Shown here one piece after another: positions 1 through 5,818 of a DNA stretch of 26,770 bases. Position 1 is the first letter of the stretch. Each line of letters begins with the position of its first letter. The notes beneath the pieces were generated by a model that was not told the origin of the DNA, did no database searches, and saw only the letters and a program-made list of their open reading frames with translations. Origin of the DNA: JACPRB01 sp964468745 (lineage in GTDB: Bacteria > Planctomycetota > MHYJ01 > JACPRB01). Location: assembly GCA_964468745.1 (NCBI GenBank), contig CAYXVY010000082.1, positions 1 to 26,770 on the forward strand. The letters are read 5' to 3'. The position numbers were made by a program, and so were the translations under genes.

Positions 1-914
1 CCCGCCTGGTGGCTCCGGATGCGGCGCTGCGTCGCGCCGTGCCCCAGCCACGCGACGGGCATCGCCGACATTCGCACCTCGCCGCGCGTGCCCCACCGGC
101 GCAGCTCGTCCGCGAGGCGGAAGCTCATTTCGACGGCCGGCGTCAGCGCGCGCGAACGGAAGCCGCCGATCAGCTCCAGCGAACGCTTGCGGTACACGAC
201 GAACGATCCCCCGCCGCTCGCGCTGGCGGCCAAAGACGTCCACCCGCGTCCTTCGGGCAGCGCGCACTCGTAGCGCGCCACCTCGTTCACCAATCCGCTC
301 ATGCCCGGAAGCTGAATGCGAACCGGCGCCGCGACGGCCGCGACCGACGCGGGCGCCTGCACGAACTCCTCGAGCATGCGATACAGCGGACCCGCGTCGA
401 GCACCGTGCCTGCGACGATGTGCGCGAAGAGCGGATTGCCCGAAACGTTGACCGCGGCGTTCAGCGCGTCGGCCGATCCCGCCTCCGCCTTGTCGACGAG
501 CACGAGCCTCGGATGGATCGCCGACGTGTACACCGCGCGCAGTCGAGCGCAGCGCGTCTCGTGGCGATAGACTCGGAACGTGCGGTGGAACTGGAACGCG
601 CTCGTAAGCGACTGCATGTGAGAACCGCGGCGGCCGTCGCACACGACTACGACTTCAAGGTTCGGGAAGTTGAGGGCGAGCGCCGCGTTGACGGTTTCGA
701 TCGTCTCCGCTTCGCTGTTCGACGGGAGCACGGCGAGCGAAAGCGGGGGCACCCAGCGCCGCGAGCGCAGCCGCGCCTCGTCGGTGAGTCTCCGCGCCTG
801 GCCGCGGCGGGTCGCACGCCGCCACGTCACGAGCCCGAGCGTTACGCCGAGCACCGTCGTCGCCGCGAAGTAGACGATGAGGGCGTCGAGGAGAATGTTC
901 AGGACGAGGCTCAC
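1..914 (-). CDS. Family-2 glycosyltransferase-like membrane protein (partial, 3' end outside window), catalytic residues degenerate
   Basis: About 304 residues are visible on the minus strand from a GTG start. The GTG overlaps the stop of the upstream HEAT gene as GTGA, which implies translational coupling. Residues 4-31 form a membrane segment. A processive GT2 (cellulose-synthase/IcaA-like) fold follows: a strand LAVLPSNSEAE (60-70) where such enzymes have a NE..i motif, VVVVCDG (88-94), VDKAEAGSADALNAA (140-154) matching the usual DK..GGKadALN, and YRKRSLELIGGF (243-254). Key acidic positions are changed. The DxD site reads VAGTV (167-171), the ED base motif reads PAVE (261-264), and the QxxRW region reads RRIRSHQAG with no Trp. 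The fold is clear, but normal GT2 catalysis is doubtful. The C-terminal part lies outside the window. Confidence 0.8.
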   Translation of the reverse strand, partial: MSLVLNILLDALIVYFAATTVLGVTLGLVTWRRATRRGQARRLTDEARLRSRRWVPPLSLAVLPSNSEAETIETVNAALALNFPNLEVVVVCDGRRGSHMQSLTSAFQFHRTFRVYRHETRCARLRAVYTSAIHPRLVLVDKAEAGSADALNAAVNVSGNPLFAHIVAGTVLDAGPLYRMLEEFVQAPASVAAVAAPVRIQLPGMSGLVNEVARYECALPEGRGWTSLAASASGGGSFVVYRKRSLELIGGFRSRALTPAVEMSFRLADELRRWGTRGEVRMSAMPVAWLGHGATQRRIRSHQA

Positions 915-1954
915 GGCGCCCCCCGCAGCTGGAGGCGTTCGAGCATCTGGACGGCCATGTCGCGCGCCGCAGGGTCCTTCCCGCCGCCGGCGTCGCGCAG
1001 CGCGTCGGCTCCCTGGGCCTCGCGCGATCCCAGCGATTCGGCGGCGTTGAGCCGCACCCACCACGACGGGTCGTTGAGCGCGTCGCGCAGGTGGACGAGC
1101 GCGGCCGGATCGTCGCAATGGCCGAGGGCGCGCGCGGCTACGGCCCGCACTTCCCACGCGATGTCCTTGAGGGCGCTCCCCAGGCTCGCAACAACATCCG
1201 CCCCGCCGATGCGGCCGAGGGCGCGTGCGGCGGTGGCGCGGATTTCGACGTCATCCTCCGCGAAGAGCGAGCGGAGCAGGTTGATGCTGCCCGCGTGGGC
1301 GAGCTCGCCCAGCGCCTCGATGGCGGCCAGTCGGGCTTGACGTTTCGTGTCCTTGGTCGTGACCATCGCATGCAGCTCGGGGACCGCGGCTTCGCCGAAC
1401 CCGTGGATCAGTTCGACGGCGTCGGAGATCGCCCATCGCGTCGCGACGGGGATGACGTCGAATACCGCGCGAACCGTTTCCGAGGCGCCGAGATCGCTCA
1501 AGGCGCGGGATGCGGCGGTGCGGACTTCGGGGCGACGGTCCTGCAGCATGCGGAGGCATTCGGGGCCGGCCTCGCGTCGCTTGAAGGCGCCGAGCTCCAG
1601 TGCGGCCTCGGCGCGGCGGCTCCAGCGCATCGATGTCAGGGCGCGCAGGGCGTGAGGGGCCAGCCCGAGCTGGTCGTAGATGGCGGCCACGCTGACGATG
1701 TGCGCGTCGCCCAGCGCCTTGAGGGCATGGACGAGAGCGCGACGGGAGAGGTCGCGCGGCGCGCGGCGCAGGTGGCGGATGACGTCTTCGGTCGGGGTGC
1801 CGGCTTGGAGGGTGGCGATCGTGAGGGCGTCGAGGTCGGCCTGGCGGGCGTCCTGCGGGCGGAGGATGGCGCGGCCGATGAGATGGAGCACCATGCAGAC
1901 GATGACGCCTGCCGTACTGATGCCGATTGCCGCGAGAATGCCGCTCTCGATCAT
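911..1954 (-). CDS. Membrane-anchored HEAT-repeat protein
   Basis: The protein has 347 residues. A single N-terminal membrane helix (about 5-29, ILAAIGISTAGVIVCMVLHL) is followed by a short basic linker and a soluble domain of tandem HEAT/PBS-lyase-like repeats from about residue 85 to the end. Repeat signatures are of the type EVRTAASRALSDLG, EIRATAARALGRIGG, EVRAVAARALGHCDDP and WVRLNAAESLG. HEAT solenoids are protein-protein scaffolds, and the one-helix topology puts the solenoid on the cytoplasmic face or in the periplasm. The ATG is preceded by AGGGA at good spacing. The gene is coupled by a 4-nt overlap to the degenerate GT2, so the two products probably form a membrane complex (inference). 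No enzymatic motif was seen. Confidence 0.85.
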   Translation of the reverse strand: MIESGILAAIGISTAGVIVCMVLHLIGRAILRPQDARQADLDALTIATLQAGTPTEDVIRHLRRAPRDLSRRALVHALKALGDAHIVSVAAIYDQLGLAPHALRALTSMRWSRRAEAALELGAFKRREAGPECLRMLQDRRPEVRTAASRALSDLGASETVRAVFDVIPVATRWAISDAVELIHGFGEAAVPELHAMVTTKDTKRQARLAAIEALGELAHAGSINLLRSLFAEDDVEIRATAARALGRIGGADVVASLGSALKDIAWEVRAVAARALGHCDDPAALVHLRDALNDPSWWVRLNAAESLGSREAQGADALRDAGGGKDPAARDMAVQMLERLQLRGAP

Positions 1955-2017
1955 TGATTCCCTGCCACGATCCCCGGGAGCGGCCTTTGGAAGGGGAGCC
2001 GGGAGGCTACCCCACCA

Positions 2018-2033
2018 CCGATTGTCTTATCGG
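2018..2033. repeat. Short inverted repeat in divergent region
   Basis: CCGAT (2018-2022) and ATCGG (2029-2033) are separated by 6 nt, about 65 bp upstream of the HEAT-gene start. It is small and may be chance, or an operator for the minus-strand unit. Confidence 0.3.
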
Positions 2034-2064
2034 CCAGCTGTGACCGATCCCTGAAGAGTATAGC

Positions 2065-2130
2065 CGAGTCGCCTGCAAGATAGGGGCTTCCTCTCAGGCG
2101 ACTCGATCCTGAGGGAGCGGCAGCGAGTCG
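2065..2130 (+). promoter_or_regulatory. Overlapping inverted repeats upstream of the PqqD/kinase/peptide operon
   Basis: A perfect 11-bp inverted repeat pairs CGAGTCGCCTG (2065-2075) with CAGGCGACTCG (2095-2105). CTCAGG (2093-2098) can instead pair with CCTGAG (2108-2113). A third copy, CGAGTCG (2124-2130), can also pair with 2099-2105. The pairings are mutually exclusive. A T-rich stretch (2139-2149) follows the last arm. This is either an operator cluster or, if transcription starts upstream, an attenuator-like leader. Function is not shown. Confidence 0.45.
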
Positions 2131-2161
2131 AGGGACCCTTTTTCTTTGTTCCCTGTTGGGC

Positions 2162-2167
2162 TATATA
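2162..2167 (+). promoter_or_regulatory. Possible -10 element (TATATA) for the 2178-4734 operon
   Basis: TATATA lies 10 nt before the ATG at 2178 in otherwise GC-rich DNA. If used, the transcript would start within a few bases of the ATG. No convincing -35 is visible, and GAGA at 2171 is only a weak ribosome site. Confidence 0.3.
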
Positions 2168-2177
2168 GAAGAGAACC

Positions 2178-2447
2178 ATGAGCGTGCGCCCCAAGGCCCG
2201 AGCGGACGTGTACTGCCAGGACGTCAGTGAGGGGTGCGTGCTGTTCGACCCGAAGCGCGAGAAGGTGTTCGTCCTCAACGCGACCGCGGCGTTCGTGTGG
2301 ACCTGCTGCGACGGCGAACACGGAGCGACGCAGATGGTTGAGGAGCTGGAAAAGGCGCTCGATTCGAAGTCACCGGGCCACGAGCCGCTCAAGAAGGACG
2401 TGGACGCGGCGCTGGCCGACTTCCGGAAGAATGGGCTGTTGGCGTGA
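2178..2447 (+). CDS. PqqD-like small protein (HPr-rel-A-type peptide chaperone / RiPP recognition element)
   Basis: The protein has 89 residues, the normal size for a stand-alone PqqD-fold protein. The pattern is characteristic: a beta-strand start (PKARADVYCQDVSEGCVLFDPKR), the phrase KVFVLNATAAFVWTCCDG (NxTAxxVWxxCDG is the PqqD hallmark), a helical stretch, then VDAALADFRKNGLL at the end (xxFLxxLxxxGLL in the family). PqqD proteins are winged-helix RiPP recognition elements that bind leader peptides and hand them to modifying enzymes. It is first in a five-gene operon whose last two genes encode small peptides with a YxxP leader, so it is the natural candidate to bind them (inference). Its stop overlaps the next gene's GTG as GTGA. 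Confidence 0.9.
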   Translation: MSVRPKARADVYCQDVSEGCVLFDPKREKVFVLNATAAFVWTCCDGEHGATQMVEELEKALDSKSPGHEPLKKDVDAALADFRKNGLLA

Positions 2448-3244
2448 CGACGATGCGCCTCGAACTCGCGGGGGAGGCGCTCGCCGTCCGGGTGGAAGGT
2501 CACGCCCCCCTGCGGCGCTGGCTTGAGCGGCAGTTCGACGCACGCCCCTCGAACGCGCGGGCGGATTTCGAGGTCATTGATGGAGAGGTGCGACGTCGTG
2601 GCCGCGTCATCGAGCGCGGGCGGGAGGCGGAGCTGCCGCATAGCCTGGAGTGGCGATTGACGAACGAGGCGCTGAGGCGCGCACGTCCGCGCGTCCACAT
2701 CCTGCACGCCGCGTGCGTTTCGCGGGGCGACGACGCGACGCTGATCGCCGGGGCGCACGGCGCGGGCAAGACGACGCTCGCCCTCGCGATGATGCTGCGT
2801 CACGGATGGAAGCTGTGGAGCGACGATGTCGTGCTGATGGATGATCGCGGGCGCGTCACGCCGGTGCGACGGCCCGTGCGCGTGAAGCCGGGGACAGAGA
2901 TCGTGCTTCCGGAACTCGAGCGACTCCGAATCGATCGCGCTGCCTGGGCACGCGGCGAGGCCTGGATGCTGCAAACGCACGCCTCGCGCACGCTCCGTCC
3001 TCGCCTGTTCATTCTCGTGGGCGGCGATCGGCGCAATCGCCTCCGCGTCAACCGTCTGACGGAGCCGCTGGCGGTGGGCCGCGTGTCGCGCTATCTCTGG
3101 AACTTCCTCGTGCGGCCACGCGAAGCTCTGCGCATGGTGGCGGGGCTGGTGGCGCGGTCCCCGGTTCTCGCGTTCGCGGGCGGGACGGTCGACGAACGCT
3201 GCGCCGCGCTGCTGGAATTGAAAGGGTCTCATGGGAGAGCTTGA
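2444..3244 (+). CDS. HPr-kinase-related ATPase (HprK-related kinase A type)
   Basis: The protein has 266 residues and starts with GTG, overlapping pqqD by 4 nt. A C-terminal P-loop domain like HPr serine kinase/phosphorylase begins near residue 84: HILHAACVSR, then Walker A GAHGAGKTTL (103-112) and the acidic WSDDVVLMD (125-133), which corresponds to the HprK ADDxV segment. The N-terminal 80 residues are family specific. Proteins of this kind occur with PqqD-like proteins near exopolysaccharide/exosortase loci. In some lasso-peptide clusters an HprK-like kinase phosphorylates the precursor's C-terminal Ser. No HPr or PTS gene is nearby, so a role on a peptide or carrier other than HPr is more likely. 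The substrate is unknown. Confidence 0.85.
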   Translation: MTTMRLELAGEALAVRVEGHAPLRRWLERQFDARPSNARADFEVIDGEVRRRGRVIERGREAELPHSLEWRLTNEALRRARPRVHILHAACVSRGDDATLIAGAHGAGKTTLALAMMLRHGWKLWSDDVVLMDDRGRVTPVRRPVRVKPGTEIVLPELERLRIDRAAWARGEAWMLQTHASRTLRPRLFILVGGDRRNRLRVNRLTEPLAVGRVSRYLWNFLVRPREALRMVAGLVARSPVLAFAGGTVDERCAALLELKGSHGRA

Positions 3245-4343
3245 GTGGTACGCGGGGCTCCTCGAGGAGCGCACGCACGTCGACGCCTTCCTGCGCGCGA
3301 TCGCGAAGACGGTGCGTCGCGGCGATCATGTCGTCGAGATCGGATGCGGACTCGGCACGTACGCGCTCGCAGCGCAGCAGGCGGGCGCGGCCCGCGTGAC
3401 GGCGATCGATTCGAGCGCGCTGGCGATCGCCATGGCGCGCGAATTAGGGGTGGCACGGGCCGGCGTGCGACTGGTGGAATCGAATGCACTCGACGTGACG
3501 CTGCAGCGGCGGGCGGACGTGGTCATCTTCGAAGACTACGGCGGCTTCGGCCACAGCGCTGGGTATGTGCGGCTGCTGAAGCACGCGAGGGCGAAGCTCG
3601 CTCGCAAGGGCGCGCGGTGGATCGCGCGTCGCGTGGAGCTGTGGCTGGCGCCCGTGGATGTCCGGCCCGCGATGCGGACGCGGCGGCTGCCGTTCTCCGC
3701 CGAGGCCGTGGCGCTGCTGCGACGCAGGGCCATGAGCGAGGCGGTGCCGAAGGATGTGCCGGCGGCGCGGCAGATCGCGCCGGGAGTGCGCGTCGCGAGG
3801 CTGGATCCGTCAGGCGCGTGGCCGATCGAAGCGCGGTATCGCGCGACGGCTCGGGCAACCCGTGCGGCGAAGGTGACGGGGCTGGCGGGTTGGATCCGCC
3901 TCGATCTCGGCGGCGGGATCGTCATCGACAACGCGCCGGCGGTGCGCGGTCACGTGTGGACACACCGTTTCTTCCCGTTCGTGGAGCCGCTGGAGGTCCG
4001 CCGGGGCGAACGCTTGAGCATGTCGGTGGAAGTCTCGAAGGGACTTGCGACGGTCGACCCGATTTACCGATGGTCGGTGGCGGGACGCGCGGGGCGGCGC
4101 GAAGGGTGCAACGTGAATGCGATGCCCGGCGACGTGGAGTGGCTGCGGCGCTGCTCGCCGGAGTGGGTGCCGCGGGCGGGATCGAAGGTGCGACTGGCCC
4201 GGGCGCTGCTCGCCGCGCTGGACGGAAAGAATTCGGTCCGCGCGATTGCGGAGACGGTGTATAGTGAAAAAGTGCAGGCAGGGCCTGATCGCGACCGCCT
4301 CCTGGAGATGGCCTTCAGGCTGGCAGGCGAGTGGGCCGAATAG
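3231..4343 (+). CDS. PRMT-like class I SAM-dependent methyltransferase with C-terminal wHTH-like tail
   Basis: The protein has 370 residues. The ATG lies 14 nt inside the kinase gene and has AAGGG upstream. The N-terminus YAGLLEERTHVDAFLRAI matches the start of protein arginine methyltransferases. SAM motif I is EIGCGLGTYALAA (36-48), followed by ARVTAIDSS (54-62). The double-E loop is recognisable as FEDYGGFGHSAGY (100-112): the first Glu (E101) is kept, but the second position is Ala110. The beta-barrel half carries the THW-loop equivalent as THR (244-246), then FVEPLEVRRGERL (250-262), just as PRMTs have the THW loop and a Y.TVKKGE strand. Residues about 318-370 (LLAALDGKNSVRAIAETVY) resemble a PqqD/wHTH segment. 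It is probably a peptide or protein methyltransferase. With the altered loop, arginine specificity is uncertain. Confidence 0.75.
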   Translation: MGELEWYAGLLEERTHVDAFLRAIAKTVRRGDHVVEIGCGLGTYALAAQQAGAARVTAIDSSALAIAMARELGVARAGVRLVESNALDVTLQRRADVVIFEDYGGFGHSAGYVRLLKHARAKLARKGARWIARRVELWLAPVDVRPAMRTRRLPFSAEAVALLRRRAMSEAVPKDVPAARQIAPGVRVARLDPSGAWPIEARYRATARATRAAKVTGLAGWIRLDLGGGIVIDNAPAVRGHVWTHRFFPFVEPLEVRRGERLSMSVEVSKGLATVDPIYRWSVAGRAGRREGCNVNAMPGDVEWLRRCSPEWVPRAGSKVRLARALLAALDGKNSVRAIAETVYSEKVQAGPDRDRLLEMAFRLAGEWAE

Positions 4344-4351
4344 GGTGGTTG

Positions 4352-4555
4352 ATGGACGACGCTATGAAGAATGAAGCCTCGGGCGCGCAGGATTCTCGCC
4401 GCGCGTTTCTATTCCGGGCTCTCCGAACCAGCGCGTACGCCGCTCCGCTAGTTGTCGCCATGTCGATGAGGAACACCGCTGTGGCCCAGGCATCGGGCGG
4501 CAACAACGGCAACAACGGCAATAACGGCAACAATGGCAACGGGCCTCCACCGTGA
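4352..4555 (+). CDS. Short peptide 1: twin-arginine/YxxP leader with Asn-Asn-Gly repeat tail
   Basis: The peptide has 67 residues from ATG 4352, which has AGGGTGG just upstream; ATG 4364 or GTG 4331 are alternative starts. The layout is a polar N-terminus, a twin-arginine motif SRRAFL (15-20), and a moderately hydrophobic stretch with YAAP (29-32) and MSMRN. A signal-peptidase-like AQA-S site falls at 45-48. The rest is a 20-residue tail of Gly, Gly, four Asn-Asn-Gly units, Asn-Gly and three Pro, encoded by near-perfect 9-bp repeats. It shares the leader, but not the tail, with the next gene. If processed, the mature product is a roughly 20-residue Asn/Gly peptide. It is either a Tat-exported peptide or a RiPP precursor whose YxxP motif binds the PqqD protein. 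Both functions are inferred. Confidence 0.75.
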   Translation: MDDAMKNEASGAQDSRRAFLFRALRTSAYAAPLVVAMSMRNTAVAQASGGNNGNNGNNGNNGNGPPP

Positions 4556-4734
4556 CCAGTCGTCTAACTGCGGAGCAATCGAGCCGGCGTAGATTCCTCG
4601 GTCGCATTCTTCGTACTGCCGCCTATACGGCTCCGGTTATGGCTTCGATGTCCATGGCGAATCTTGCTGTCGCTCAGGCGTCGATGATGGGGATGATGAT
4701 GGCGCCCGGAGCGATGATGATGGCCATCCCCTAA
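4552..4734 (+). CDS. Short peptide 2: twin-arginine/YxxP leader with Met-rich tail
   Basis: The peptide has 60 residues. Its GTG start overlaps the stop of peptide 1 (GTGA). It carries SRRRFL (11-16), LRTAAYTAPV (20-29) with YTAP at 25-28, MSMAN, and AVAQAS with a likely AQA-S cut at 41-44. The leader aligns with peptide 1 at nearly every functional position (RRxFLxRxLRTxAYxAP, MSMxNxAVAQAS). The tail after the cut is 17 residues with 8 Met in runs (MM, MMM, MMM), plus Gly, Ala and Pro, quite unlike the Asn/Gly tail of its partner. Conservation of the leader with replacement of the tail is typical of precursor families. The Met clusters could ligate Cu(I) or be modification sites (speculative). 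The stop TAA overlaps the convergent gene's TAG. Confidence 0.75.
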   Translation: MTSRLTAEQSSRRRFLGRILRTAAYTAPVMASMSMANLAVAQASMMGMMMAPGAMMMAIP

Positions 4735-5735
4735 CGGGGTGCCTGTCGCAATCTCAGCTTTCGCGCTAGCGCCTTCGGAATCGCCACCCCGGTAGTCACC
4801 ACGTCTCGCCACCCGTCAAGACACAACAGCTTGAAGATGTAGCGGTAGCGCGGCTGCATCTCGTGGCCCGGTCGCCAAACCTCCTCGCGCGCAAGCAGCT
4901 TTCGCAGCCACGCTCGACGCCAGGATGGGGGCTCAATCTCATCCATTACGTGCTTGGGCACGCGAGCCCCGAAGTGCTCTACGGCGAGCGACAGGCCCAC
5001 CCAAAGCGACGATTTCAACCGCCACTCCGCGGCCCGTTTCAGCACCACACTCCAGTCCACCCGACCCGACAGGCGCGCAAAGTCCATCACTAGGATGAGG
5101 CGATCGACCCCGTTGCGCACGACGTTTGCCGCGGCCAGGAGCAGCGAGTCCTCGCACCGAGGGACGGGCACGCCCTCTACGCGCTTCGATCGCGTCAGCA
5201 GCTCCGCGATGGGCACCCGAACCGCTGCCTGCAGTCCATCTCGGGCCGTGAAGTCCCAATGAAGGTCGATCCATAGCTCCACACCCGTCTCCGGCTCCTT
5301 GCGCACGAAATCGAGTTCCATTGGATTGGGCGGATCGGCCGGTTCGTCCTTGAATCCGCAAGAGGCAAGAACGCGCTTCGAGTCGGCGAGTCGGTCGGCA
5401 TGAACGATGATGTCGATGTCGCCGAACGGGCGCAGCGCAAGCGAGTCGTAAACCGTCAGCGCCATCGCTACGCCCTTCACGAAGACGCACGGTACCCGGG
5501 CCTGGTCGAACGCGGCGGCGATTTCCCGGGCCGCGGCCATCTGGGCCCGCGTGCACGCCTCCTGGACGGCGACCTGCGGCGCAAGGATCGCGCTCAACTC
5601 GCCGCGCCCGACATCTCTCACATGGCCGGCTACCCCTTGCTCGATCGCTGCCGTTGCCAGCCGACTCGCATCCACGTCGGGCGGCGCCTGACCCCGCAGC
5701 AGAGCGATCAGGCTCGAGGCAATCGGGCTGGTCAT
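4731..5735 (-). CDS. Nucleotidyltransferase-fold protein (NTP_transf_5-like)
   Basis: The protein has 334 residues from ATG 5735. A longer reading from 5894 would run into the divergent wzc promoter, and its extra N-terminus looks non-coding. The core pattern is VKGVAMALTVYDSLALRPFGDIDIIVHADRL (about 87-117): the KG..l...Y......R..gDiDllV signature of the family, with the metal-binding GDID. ELWIDLHWDF follows, where relatives have a vElHw segment. Proteins of this family accompany HprK-like kinases and PqqD proteins in HPr-rel-A and some lasso-peptide clusters, so it is probably part of the peptide system although it lies on the opposite strand. The nucleotide donor and acceptor are unknown. 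It overlaps peptide 2 tail to tail by 4 nt. Confidence 0.8.
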   Translation of the reverse strand: MTSPIASSLIALLRGQAPPDVDASRLATAAIEQGVAGHVRDVGRGELSAILAPQVAVQEACTRAQMAAAREIAAAFDQARVPCVFVKGVAMALTVYDSLALRPFGDIDIIVHADRLADSKRVLASCGFKDEPADPPNPMELDFVRKEPETGVELWIDLHWDFTARDGLQAAVRVPIAELLTRSKRVEGVPVPRCEDSLLLAAANVVRNGVDRLILVMDFARLSGRVDWSVVLKRAAEWRLKSSLWVGLSLAVEHFGARVPKHVMDEIEPPSWRRAWLRKLLAREEVWRPGHEMQPRYRYIFKLLCLDGWRDVVTTGVAIPKALARKLRLRQAPR

Positions 5736-5795
5736 TCCCTTACATCCTAGCCGATAGTTTCCACGGGGATCCCACACCCCCGGTACGGCTCGGAG

Positions 5796-5801
5796 TATAC
5801 T
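5796..5801 (+). promoter_or_regulatory. Probable -10 element (TATACT) of wzc-like gene
   Basis: TATACT lies 17 nt before the GTG at 5819. GAGGAG (5808-5813) sits between them as a strong ribosome-binding site and decides the GTG start. The -35 is not obvious. Confidence 0.45.
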
Positions 5802-5818
5802 TTTCGCGAGGAGACATA

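Noticed and set aside
9..1340. Plus-strand open frame of 443 codons
   Set aside because: It spans two clearly coding minus-strand genes and has a low-complexity Arg/Ala composition.
4725..4740. CCCC-TAAC-GGGG mini-hairpin as terminator of the peptide operon
   Set aside because: The stem is only four or five base pairs with no T-run on either strand, and it covers the overlapping stop codons.
5654..5818. Upstream extension of the wzc-like gene
   Set aside because: GAGGAG lies 5 nt before GTG 5819, and the upstream codons overlap the divergent gene and a promoter-like element.
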